DNA from: JAIVJG01 sp964236735
GTDB lineage: Bacteria; Acidobacteriota; Blastocatellia; Pyrinomonadales; Pyrinomonadaceae
Direction of reading: 5' to 3'
Assembly: GCA_964236735.1 (NCBI GenBank)
Contig: CAXSFM010000006.1
Location: forward strand, 124,001-188,000
Length of the DNA: 64,000 bases
In this document: positions 52,924-60,534 of the stretch, in pieces
How the letters are laid out: each line of letters begins with the position of its first letter
Numbering within the stretch: position 1 is the first letter of the stretch
Notes under the pieces: generated by a model
Seen by the model: the letters and a program-made list of their open reading frames with translations, nothing else
What the model was told of the DNA's origin: nothing
Databases searched by the model: none
Made by a program: the position numbers and the translations under genes

Positions 52924-54443
52924 GACGGCATTCCTTTGCCGACATAGTTCGCGGCGAAGCCCAACGATGATGCCGTCTTCGTCAGCTTTGCCACGAGCGC
53001 ATCCGAGCGTGTGCGGTCGCGCTTCGATTTGTACAAGGCGCTGTCTTGAGATAAGAGGCTGGCCGCGCAACCCGACACAATCGGGCACGCCATCGAACAG
53101 CCGCTCATCTGACCGTAAGTGTTGTCCGGCACGGTGGAAACCATACCCACTCCGGGCGCGGTGAAATCGAGCGTGTCGCCGACGCTGGAAAAAGCCGCGA
53201 CAAAATCGAGCGGATTCTTTCCGACGTTGGATGTCACGTCGCTCGCCGGTTGAGACGATGTGGGAAACGTCCCCACACGCCCGATGGCCGAGACGGCAAC
53301 GCAAATTGGATAGGCTGATGGATAACCGACCGCGCCCCCGTAAGAGTTCGCCGCCGCCGCGATGACGACCGCGCCTGCGTTTCGCGCGTGCGTAATCGCG
53401 TCCTCCATCGCCTTGTCTTCCTCATCCACGCCCAGACTCATATTGATGATGTCGCACCCGTCTTTGACGGCGGCGTCTATGCCTTTAAGGATGGCGAAAT
53501 TGTCGGCGTTCTCCGCTCCCTTGCCAAAAACACGATAGCTCCGCAGCTTAACCTGCGGCGAAATCCCGCGCATCAAACCGTGAGCGCCGACCAGCCCGGC
53601 GACGTGCGTCCCGTGTGGATTCCCCGAACTTCCAAAATCGGTCGGGTCTTCTCCCTGCACCAAATTTGCGCCGCCGACCAGATTGAGTGCCGTGTGTTTG
53701 GCGACGCCCGTATCCACGATGCCCACGACCACGCCCGCACCGGCGACAAAATGTGTCTTCGGGAAAAATGCCGCGAGCGCGTCTTTGTAAGCAGGAGCAA
53801 CTGCCTCCATCGCGAATGATAAATTGCCCTGCGCCGGTAAATTTGTGCGGTAAGCTCCCCAGTAAAGCGGCGGGTCGGGGGGGAAGATGAAGAGACTCTC
53901 GATGGCCGGAATTGACTTGAGCCACATCACAGTGGCTTTGCCGTTGTTATCCGTGACCGCCGGCGGCGCGCCCTTTTGTTTTGAGAAATCCACGTAGGCG
54001 GCGATCTTTGCGCCCGGCACGGGCTTGCCTGTGACGGCATCGGTGACTGTAAATGAGAGTTGTTCGACATCAGCCGGGTTAATCTTTGCGGCTGCTGCGG
54101 TGGAGACAGTGGACGGGGTGACGGCATCCTCCGGGTTAAAATCCTTTCGATGCTCGACCGGGAGACGATAATATTTCAAACGCTCCAGGCGATACTTCGT
54201 CGAAACGTCCTTGCCGACCAGAGACTCGCCCGTCGCCTGATCCATCTCGATCAACTTCGGGCCGAGTTCCGAGACCGAATCCACCACCTTGATGTCGTGG
54301 CGTCCGGCCATTTCCAGATTCGCCGGCGCGGGCTGCTTCGCTGAACGTAGATGAGGAATCTTCTGCATCGCGTCGGCATCACCGTGCTCCTCGCTGCCGA
54401 GAAAGCCGGATTTGGGAAGCAGAATGTAGTGTTGCTTGCTCAT
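52917..54443 (-). CDS. Subtilisin-like serine peptidase (S8)
   Basis: A 508-residue protease. The catalytic Asp is in GIVDTGVAKH (Asp243), His in NPHGTHVAGLVGAHG (His279), oxyanion Asn in IAAAANSYGG, and Ser in MSGCSMACPIVSGC (Ser450); the usual GTSMA is GCSMA here. About 240 residues precede the catalytic Asp, with no signal peptide, including a region TVTDAVTGKPVPGAKIAAYV that resembles a Big/carboxypeptidase-regulatory-type domain. It is probably cytoplasmic or exported by an unknown route, and could cut a precursor peptide. The tiny I9-like gene overlaps its end. Confidence 0.9.
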   Translation of the reverse strand: MSKQHYILLPKSGFLGSEEHGDADAMQKIPHLRSAKQPAPANLEMAGRHDIKVVDSVSELGPKLIEMDQATGESLVGKDVSTKYRLERLKYYRLPVEHRKDFNPEDAVTPSTVSTAAAAKINPADVEQLSFTVTDAVTGKPVPGAKIAAYVDFSKQKGAPPAVTDNNGKATVMWLKSIPAIESLFIFPPDPPLYWGAYRTNLPAQGNLSFAMEAVAPAYKDALAAFFPKTHFVAGAGVVVGIVDTGVAKHTALNLVGGANLVQGEDPTDFGSSGNPHGTHVAGLVGAHGLMRGISPQVKLRSYRVFGKGAENADNFAILKGIDAAVKDGCDIINMSLGVDEEDKAMEDAITHARNAGAVVIAAAANSYGGAVGYPSAYPICVAVSAIGRVGTFPTSSQPASDVTSNVGKNPLDFVAAFSSVGDTLDFTAPGVGMVSTVPDNTYGQMSGCSMACPIVSGCAASLLSQDSALYKSKRDRTRSDALVAKLTKTASSLGFAANYVGKGMPSC

Positions 54444-54573
54444 ACAAGTTGAGACGGACTTTGAGAAATTTTCGCCGCGCCGTTGTGTTCAAAGATTTCA
54501 GCGCGCCGATTGATAGGACGACAACAGCTAGACGCTGAGGATGAGCATAGTGGCGACGATTATCCAAACGGAG

Positions 54574-55266
54574 TTAGTGGCCGCCATCGCTTGGCTCAAG
54601 AATATCGTTGTCGAATGTGACCGTCACTTTACGCCAGGGATAACTGAGCGGGGTGAGCGCCGACACGCAGAAAAGCGTCGGTCGCCCATCATGGAAAGTG
54701 GATCGCTGAATCAGCATGTGATCGGGAACAAAAACCCCGCGTGCGACGCGCTCATCCTCGTTAAGAACCACTTCCAGCACGAAGCGCGGGCGGTCTGCCG
54801 CCGGCACGCCGGCCATCTCAGCCAGCAGTTCTTTGAATGGCTCTGTCATCACGAAGTCAATTATTTCGTTGATGCCCGCCTTGATGTGATGCGCGATCAC
54901 CTCAGGCGCGCACATCTCGATTGGCTCGCCTTCCAGAGGCGTCTCAGGCCACGAACTCTTGTCGTAAGTTTCGGGGTCAACTGCGCCTTGCCCGGAACCC
55001 GGCTCGCGACCGGGTTGCTGGATGCCGTTGCTTGCCGCAAAGTTCGGGTCTTCAAAGGTTCGCGGGACAACTCTGAAGCGTTCGGACATTTCTACTCCAG
55101 CCTGCTCCAGATACTCGCGATTGATTTCTTTGGCCGTCGCATATTGATCGTCGAACGTCTTCTCTTGTTGGACTGCCCGGACTTTCTCCAGAAAACTCGG
55201 GTGAGTGATGGTCTTGGACAATTCATCGGCGAGGTTTCTTAAGCGTTCTTCGTTGATCGCGCTCAT
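54574..55266 (-). CDS. Unknown protein, family A (paralogue of 46402-47133)
   Basis: A 230-residue protein. It aligns with the family A protein of the plus arm along its whole length: HPSFLEKVRAVQ near the N-terminus, YLEQAGVEMSERFRVVPRTF, FVLEVVLNEDERVARGVFVP, and the near-identical module IQRSTFHDGRPTLFCVSALT followed by YPWRKVTVTFDND. The ATG at 55266 has an AGGAGG ribosome site about 12 bases upstream within a GGAGGGTCCTCC palindrome. The N-terminal segment L-x-x-x-G-(x)n-F-R-V resembles NHLP-type precursor leaders; whether these proteins are enzymes or leader-binding proteins is unknown. Confidence 0.78.
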   Translation of the reverse strand: MSAINEERLRNLADELSKTITHPSFLEKVRAVQQEKTFDDQYATAKEINREYLEQAGVEMSERFRVVPRTFEDPNFAASNGIQQPGREPGSGQGAVDPETYDKSSWPETPLEGEPIEMCAPEVIAHHIKAGINEIIDFVMTEPFKELLAEMAGVPAADRPRFVLEVVLNEDERVARGVFVPDHMLIQRSTFHDGRPTLFCVSALTPLSYPWRKVTVTFDNDILEPSDGGH

Positions 55267-55313
55267 TTGGTGGAGGACCCTCCTGTCTGGATTTATCGTT
55301 CTCGCGAATGTGC

Positions 55314-56453
55314 TTAACCGGCGCGCGCCGCATCTCCCGGCGACCTCAACTTGATCATTGGGCGGCGCTCTTGATTGATCTTCTGCAAGTATGCGATGCC
55401 CTGCTGCGAGATGACATCGCCGAGGACATTCAGGGAATCAACCTCTTCTCCGAGTTGGTTGACATCCAGCCATTTCGCATAGAGTGGCCGCGTTCGTTTG
55501 GTGACGATGCCGGACTCGAAAAGTGTCTTCGCGAGAAAACGAAAAATATTGCTTCGCCGCTCCAACTGCTTCCGCCGTCCCTTCTCGCCATACTGAAATT
55601 CGCACGCATCTCTGATGTCTTCCCAGTTGAGACCGAACTGCTCGTAGATCGCGCGCTTCTCATGCACGTTGACTAAATTCAGGAGCAGCTTTTCAAAGCA
55701 ATGCGCCGCCCAGTCTTCGACCAAGACGCTCTCTTCTGCTGTGAGCTTCGGAATCGTCCGTTCAGCCCACCGCTTCCCGAATTTATGGTGAAAGGCCTCG
55801 TCGGTCATCACGAGCTGTGTGAGACGTTTCAACGCCGGGTCGTTTGTCATCACGTGAATCGCCGCGAAGACACTCATGGCGAGTCCCTCGACCAGGATTT
55901 GCATTCCGATTAGTTTCTTAAAGATTTCGGGAGTCTGAACCAATTCGCTCAACAACCCGCCGAGTGATTCTCCCACCGGGTAAGGGCTGCCCCAACGCAC
56001 CTGTATGTAGCGCGCGAACGCATTGACGTGCCGTGCCTCTTCGCGGGCTTGATTGCTGGCGTATTCCTGCGCTCCCGCATCCACGAGAGTGCTGGAGAGA
56101 CTCGTCGAGAGCGCATGGGCGGCCTGCTCGCCATGAAGCAAGCCCGACATCATCCAACGCGCATTTTCGTTGGCGAGGCGGATGCGATCTCGCTCCGAGA
56201 GGTGATCGAGCGCGGCAGTCTCAAACTCAAGAAACATCTCGTAGGGCAGGACGAGATTGTGCTCTAAATCGAAAGGCTCGGAGAATTCTATGTAACGCGA
56301 GTCGAGCGGGTCCCAGAAGTGATCGTGGCAGCCCGAGATTAAGTCGTCGAAGGCGTCGCTTCGTTGGCCGTAACGCTCGACGGCGATCATCGCGGCGAAG
56401 TCATTGCTGCTGGCCGCGCGATAGATTGAATCGTGTGTGAAATCTTTTGACAT
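55314..56453 (-). CDS. Ferritin-like diiron oxygenase (AurF-like)
   Basis: A 379-residue, mostly helical protein. Diiron ligand motifs are visible: FLEFETAALDHL (Glu), SNQAREEARHVNAFARYIQ (ExxH), LVEGLAMSVFAAIHVMTND (Glu) and VMTDEAFHHKFGKRWAE (DExxHH). This resembles p-aminobenzoate N-oxygenase and related diiron tailoring enzymes of peptide and polyketide pathways. It is the second gene after the precursor-like peptide gene, separated by a strong stem-loop, so it probably acts on the peptide. Confidence 0.85.
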   Translation of the reverse strand: MSKDFTHDSIYRAASSNDFAAMIAVERYGQRSDAFDDLISGCHDHFWDPLDSRYIEFSEPFDLEHNLVLPYEMFLEFETAALDHLSERDRIRLANENARWMMSGLLHGEQAAHALSTSLSSTLVDAGAQEYASNQAREEARHVNAFARYIQVRWGSPYPVGESLGGLLSELVQTPEIFKKLIGMQILVEGLAMSVFAAIHVMTNDPALKRLTQLVMTDEAFHHKFGKRWAERTIPKLTAEESVLVEDWAAHCFEKLLLNLVNVHEKRAIYEQFGLNWEDIRDACEFQYGEKGRRKQLERRSNIFRFLAKTLFESGIVTKRTRPLYAKWLDVNQLGEEVDSLNVLGDVISQQGIAYLQKINQERRPMIKLRSPGDAARAG

Positions 56454-56521
56454 TCAGAGAACACCGGAGCGGGCGTAGCATATCTCGCGAATTGTCTTCG
56501 ATTATCCGGCTTGATGAAATC

Positions 56522-56578
56522 GGCCTGAGCCTCCCCGGAGTTTTTCAAGACTCCGGGGAAAGCTCTTCAACTCAGGCC
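56522..56578 (-). terminator. Two-part stem-loop between precursor-like gene and diiron gene
   Basis: Outer stem GGCCTGAG (56522-56529) / CTCAGGCC (56571-56578) and inner stem of 10 bp at 56532-56541 / 56550-56559 (core CCCCGGAG/CTCCGGGG), 8-base loop. It follows the stop at 56586 on the minus strand. It has no strong T-run, so it is more likely a partial terminator or RNA-stabilising element that allows the short precursor-like message to be more abundant than the downstream genes. Confidence 0.7.
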
Positions 56579-56585
56579 ATTAGAC

Positions 56586-56792
56586 TTAACCGGCAGAGGC
56601 GCACGCGCCGCATCCGGCTGAGACACATGCTCCATGAGTAGAACCCTGCGGAGCGTCCGGCGTGGTTTTGTGAATCGTCAGCTTTGATGTATCCACGCCC
56701 AGTCCTTTGAGCGTTTCAGCAGGACTGTGCATGAACTTCTTAGCTGCCGCCGGATCCTTGCGGATCGTTTTAATCGCTTCTTTCAGTTCCAT
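56586..56792 (-). CDS. Small peptide resembling a ribosomally made peptide precursor
   Basis: A 68-residue protein with a GAGAGG-type ribosome site upstream. The N-terminal 45 residues are charged and helical (KEAIKTIRKDPAAAKKFMHS, AETLKGLGVDTSKLTIHK), similar in layout to NHLP/Nif11-like leader peptides. After a Pro/Ser/Thr linker the C-terminus is a repeat around three cysteines at 56, 61 and 64: GACVSAG, C, GACASAG. No family name is certain. It is first in the minus arm, with a strong stem-loop before the diiron gene, as expected when a precursor is made in excess. A metal-binding or sorting peptide is the alternative. Confidence 0.65.
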   Translation of the reverse strand: MELKEAIKTIRKDPAAAKKFMHSPAETLKGLGVDTSKLTIHKTTPDAPQGSTHGACVSAGCGACASAG

Positions 56793-57682
56793 GATTTTCC
56801 TCTCATCTTTGCGCCGCTTTGGTTGGTGGATTGCCTGTGCCAGACCCTCGAAATCCTAGGGGGCGCATCTAGTTGTCGGGTTGCTCTGGGTGGCGTGCGT
56901 GAAAATATAGGGAGGATGAAATAGTCTGGACTGATCAAGACATTATTGAACGCGGCAAGCGCACACGGCGCAATACGCACTATCTGGAACACGAGCGGGC
57001 GCGAGTTCTCGGTCGGATTTGTCAGCCCGTTCGTTACATCTGCTCTTCTTTCGAGACCTGCAATTTTCGCCGTCAAGGCTGAAACTATTGAGTTCAATAT
57101 CGCTTCATTTTGTGTGGTCATTAGAGACAGTACCTCTGAGGACAGGTAACAAAGCGGCGCGAAACATCCAGAGGGATTATTGTCGCCTGATTTCGAGGGA
57201 ATCAATTTTAGCCGCAATGTCCAGCATAAAATATCAGACTTCCGGCCAATAGCAAATAATTTTTTCAGGTTTGTAAACCCTAAGTAGAGATATCACCTAC
57301 TTTCGCAAAATACAGATGTCACCTAGACGCTTCGAGACTCGCCCCGCCGTTGACCGCCAGCCTCTCGCTCGCGACCGACCCGCGCAGGCGTCCGTTGACG
57401 TTGACCGTCGCCTGCTGCTCTTGCAGGAACATAGAGCGCGTGCGAAGTGGCGGTGAATTGATCGAATGGAAATTCCGCGCCGCGCCGCGGGAATAAATAG
57501 AATCCTTTTCGTGATTACATTCTTACCGGATAAGGATACGCGGATTTCGATGCCGACCGTGCGGTACTCTCCAGGCTGTCTGCCTGTCAATCCTGCACGA
57601 CGGGAGGCAACCTTCAAATGAAGCGGTGATTGATCGCGCGCGTGCCAAGGGGCGCAGTCAAAAGATCGGGAGGAACAAAAAG
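56793..57682. other. Intergenic region between the cluster and the ThDP operon
   Basis: No supported gene. It includes the upstream region of the small peptide gene (read leftward) and of the ThDP operon (read rightward), a low-GC stretch around 57090-57260, and two copies of a 12-base repeat, AGATATCACCTA and AGATGTCACCTA, at 57289-57300 and 57315-57326. A 37-codon frame upstream of these on the minus strand might be the end of a decayed gene. The ribosome site GGGAGGAAC for the ThDP gene is at 57668-57676. Confidence 0.5.
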
Positions 57683-59434
57683 ATGGCAGAGACAGCCGCA
57701 GACGTTTTAGTTGAGGGCATCCTCAACTGGGGCGTTGACACCGTGTTCGGGCTGCCGGGCGACGGCATCAACGGCATCATGGAGGCGCTCAGAACGCGAC
57801 AAGACCGCGTCCGCTTCATCCAGGTGCGCCACGAGGAAGCGGCAGCTTTCATGGCGTGCGCCTACGCGAAATACACCGGACGACTCGGCTGCTGTCTCGC
57901 CACCTCCGGCCCCGGCGGCATTCACTTACTCAACGGTTTGTATGACGCGAAGATGGATCAGGCTCCGGTACTCGCCATCACCGGGCAGACCTTCTCCGAT
58001 CTCAAGGGCAGCCACTTTCAGCAGGAGGTTAACATGGTCGCGCTCTTCGAGGACGTGACCGTCTATAACCAGGAAGTCATCAACCCGAATCAAGTTCCGA
58101 TGCTCGTCAACGAGGCGTGCCGCCACGCGCTCAATCACAGGGGCGTCGCGCACATCACGTTTCCGGTTGACTATCAGGACGTTAAACTCTCCGACAAAAC
58201 CACGATGCACAAGGTCAAGGGGCACACGACGAGCAACTGGTCGCCGCGCCTGACCGTGCCGCCGGAAGATGAACTCAGGCTCGCCGCCGTCATCCTCAAC
58301 GAAGCGAAGAAGCCCGTGATCCTCGTCGGGCAGGGAGCGTTAGGCGCGCGGGATGAGGTGATCGAACTCGCCGAAAAACTCGGCGCGCCCATCGTCAAAG
58401 CCCTGCTCGGCAAAGCGGTCGTGCCCGACGATCATCCTTTAACGACGGGCGGACTCGGACTCTTAGGAACCACGCCGTCGCAGGAAGTGATGGAAGAATG
58501 CGACGCGCTCTTGATGATCGGCACGTCGTTCCCGTACATGGAATTCCTGCCGAAGCCCGGCCAGGCCAGAGGCGTGCAGATTGACGACAAGGCGGATCGC
58601 ATCGGCTTGCGTTACCCGGTCGAAATCGGTCTGGTGGGAAACGCGAAACCGACGACCGCCGCGCTCTCAAGATTCGTCGAGCGCAAGGAGGATCGCAGCT
58701 TTCTCGAACAAGCGCAGAAGGGAGTGGCGGAATGGTGGGAGTTGATGCACACGCGCTCGATGCGGGACGACGTGCCGATTAAACCGCAGCGCGTCGCCGC
58801 CGAGTTGTCGGAACTCGTGGCCGACGACGCGATCATCTCGACCGACTCCGGGACGATCACCGCGTGGATCGCGCGGCACTTCAAAATCAGGGGCGAGCAA
58901 AAGTTCAGTTGCTCCGGCAATCTGGCGACGATGGCTCCGGGCTTGCCTTATTCAATCGCCGCGCAACTCGCCTACCCCGAACGCCAGTCCATCGCGTTCG
59001 TCGGCGACGGCGGCTTTGCGATGTTGATGATGGAATTCTTAACCGCCGTCAAATACAAGCTGCCCATCGTCGTCGTCATCATCAAGAACAACACGCTCGG
59101 ACAGATCAAGTGGGAGCAGATCGTCTTCTTGGGCAATCCCGAATACGGCGTCGAACTGCACAACCCGAATTTCGCGAAGTACGCCGAAGCGTGCGGCGGC
59201 TTGGGCTTCACGGTCGAAAAGCCGGAAGACATTCGCCCGACGCTGGAGCGCGCGCTGGCTTCCAGCCAGCCTTCCATCGTCGAAGTCGTGGTTGATCCCT
59301 TTGAGCCGCCGATGCCCTCGAAGATTACGGCGGCGCAGGCGCTGGCCTTCGGTGAGGCGTTAATTAAAGGACAGCCGTCGGGCGGCAAAATCGCTTTGAC
59401 GCTCTTCCGCGACAAGTTGAACGAACTGCTATGA
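57683..59434 (+). CDS. Thiamine-diphosphate enzyme, pyruvate oxidase/acetolactate synthase family
   Basis: A 583-residue ThDP-dependent enzyme. The start at 57683 (MAETAADVLVEGILNW) follows a GGGAGGAAC ribosome site; the longer frame from 57626 adds a region without it. Family elements: VFGLPGDGINGIMEALRTRQ, VRHEEAAAFMACAYAKYTG with the activating Glu, ATSGPGGIHLLNGLYDAKMD, and the PP domain FVGDGGFAMLMMEFLTAVKY with VVIIKNNTLGQIKWEQI. The C-terminal LLxD-type helix KIALTLFRDKLNELL suggests the pyruvate oxidase branch. Its stop overlaps the start of the next gene by four bases (ATGA). Confidence 0.92.
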   Translation: MAETAADVLVEGILNWGVDTVFGLPGDGINGIMEALRTRQDRVRFIQVRHEEAAAFMACAYAKYTGRLGCCLATSGPGGIHLLNGLYDAKMDQAPVLAITGQTFSDLKGSHFQQEVNMVALFEDVTVYNQEVINPNQVPMLVNEACRHALNHRGVAHITFPVDYQDVKLSDKTTMHKVKGHTTSNWSPRLTVPPEDELRLAAVILNEAKKPVILVGQGALGARDEVIELAEKLGAPIVKALLGKAVVPDDHPLTTGGLGLLGTTPSQEVMEECDALLMIGTSFPYMEFLPKPGQARGVQIDDKADRIGLRYPVEIGLVGNAKPTTAALSRFVERKEDRSFLEQAQKGVAEWWELMHTRSMRDDVPIKPQRVAAELSELVADDAIISTDSGTITAWIARHFKIRGEQKFSCSGNLATMAPGLPYSIAAQLAYPERQSIAFVGDGGFAMLMMEFLTAVKYKLPIVVVIIKNNTLGQIKWEQIVFLGNPEYGVELHNPNFAKYAEACGGLGFTVEKPEDIRPTLERALASSQPSIVEVVVDPFEPPMPSKITAAQALAFGEALIKGQPSGGKIALTLFRDKLNELL

Positions 59435-60534
59435 GCGCGCCGGAACAGATCACGAAAGTCGAAGCGCGCCTTGTTCGCATTCCGCTTGATCCGCCGCGCG
59501 GCGACGCCATTCAGAAATTCGACGCGCTTGAATTGCCGTTTGTTCGCATCACGGACAAGGCGGGACGAATTGGCACGGGCTTCGGCTACACCATCGGCAC
59601 GGGCGGCACGAGCATCGTCGAACTGCTGCGCGCCGAACTGCTCGATTGGCTCGAAGGACAGGACGCGCGCCGCATCAGCTTCATTGGCGAACACCTCGGC
59701 AAAAGTATTCACGCGCTGACGCCGGGCTGCATGGCTTCGACCGCGCTCGCCGCGATTGATGTTGCGCTCTGGGATTTGGCGGGGCAGCGCACGGAAACGC
59801 CGCTCCACATCCTGCTCGGCGGAGCGTGCGAGAAAGTTCCCGTCTATAACACGCACGTCGGCTGGCTCAATCGCCCGCTCGACGAAATGCTCGAACTGAG
59901 TCGTGAGGCCGTCGAAAAAAACGGTTTCCGCGCGCTCAAGTTGAAGGTCGGCAAAGAAGACGCGCATGAAGATCGAGAGCGTGTCGCGCGCGTGCGCGAG
60001 ACGGTCGGGGCGCAGGTGAAGTTGATGATTGACGCCAATCAATCGTGGACGATTGACGAAGCTGTGCCGCGCCTGCGCCTGCTCGAAGAGTTTGAACTCG
60101 TCTGGATTGAAGAGCCGCTGCTGGCGACAGACATTCAAGGTTTCATTCAACTTGGCCGTCACACGAGCATCCCGCGCGCGGGCGGCGAGAGTTTGTACAC
60201 GCCCGCCTCCTTTTACGATTGCGTGCGGCAGGGCGCGCTCGACATCTTGCAGCCGGATGTGGCGCGCGTCGGCGGCATCACGAACGCGCTAAAAGTTTGC
60301 CACCTGGCGCAGGCGGCTAACTTGAGAGTTGCGCCGCACGTCTCGCCGGAGTTGAGCGTGACGATTGCGGCAGCAGTGCCGAACAGTATGTTCATCGAGT
60401 ACATCCCACAGATGGAGACTGTCTTGAAAAAGAAAGTGCGAATCGAAGACGGCTACGCGATTGCCTCAGACGCGCCGGGACACGGCATCGAGTTTGACGA
60501 GGAAGCTCTCGCGCGCTTCGAGGTGAAAGGATGA
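59431..60534 (+). CDS. Enolase-superfamily (mandelate racemase-like) dehydratase or racemase
   Basis: A 367-residue enzyme. The catalytic Lys lies in RALKLKVGKEDAHE, the metal acids in LMIDANQSW, VWIEEPLLATD and RAGGESLYT, and the general acid/base His in RVAPHVSPELSV. The MR/MLE-like lid domain at the N-terminus (RLVRIPLDPPRGDAIQKFDA) is intact. It works on alpha-proton-bearing carboxylates; the substrate is unknown. Start and stop both overlap neighbours by four bases, giving translational coupling of three genes, so it likely acts on the same acid as the ThDP enzyme or the FAD-linked oxidase. Confidence 0.9.
   Translation: MSAPEQITKVEARLVRIPLDPPRGDAIQKFDALELPFVRITDKAGRIGTGFGYTIGTGGTSIVELLRAELLDWLEGQDARRISFIGEHLGKSIHALTPGCMASTALAAIDVALWDLAGQRTETPLHILLGGACEKVPVYNTHVGWLNRPLDEMLELSREAVEKNGFRALKLKVGKEDAHEDRERVARVRETVGAQVKLMIDANQSWTIDEAVPRLRLLEEFELVWIEEPLLATDIQGFIQLGRHTSIPRAGGESLYTPASFYDCVRQGALDILQPDVARVGGITNALKVCHLAQAANLRVAPHVSPELSVTIAAAVPNSMFIEYIPQMETVLKKKVRIEDGYAIASDAPGHGIEFDEEALARFEVKG

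Noticed and set aside
56783..57217. Minus-strand frame of 144 codons upstream of the precursor-like gene
   Set aside because: No ribosome site or family pattern, overlaps the promoter region of the precursor-like gene.
58972..60162. Minus-strand frame of 396 codons over the ThDP and enolase genes
   Set aside because: Covers parts of two clearly identified genes on the other strand; no protein-like motif.
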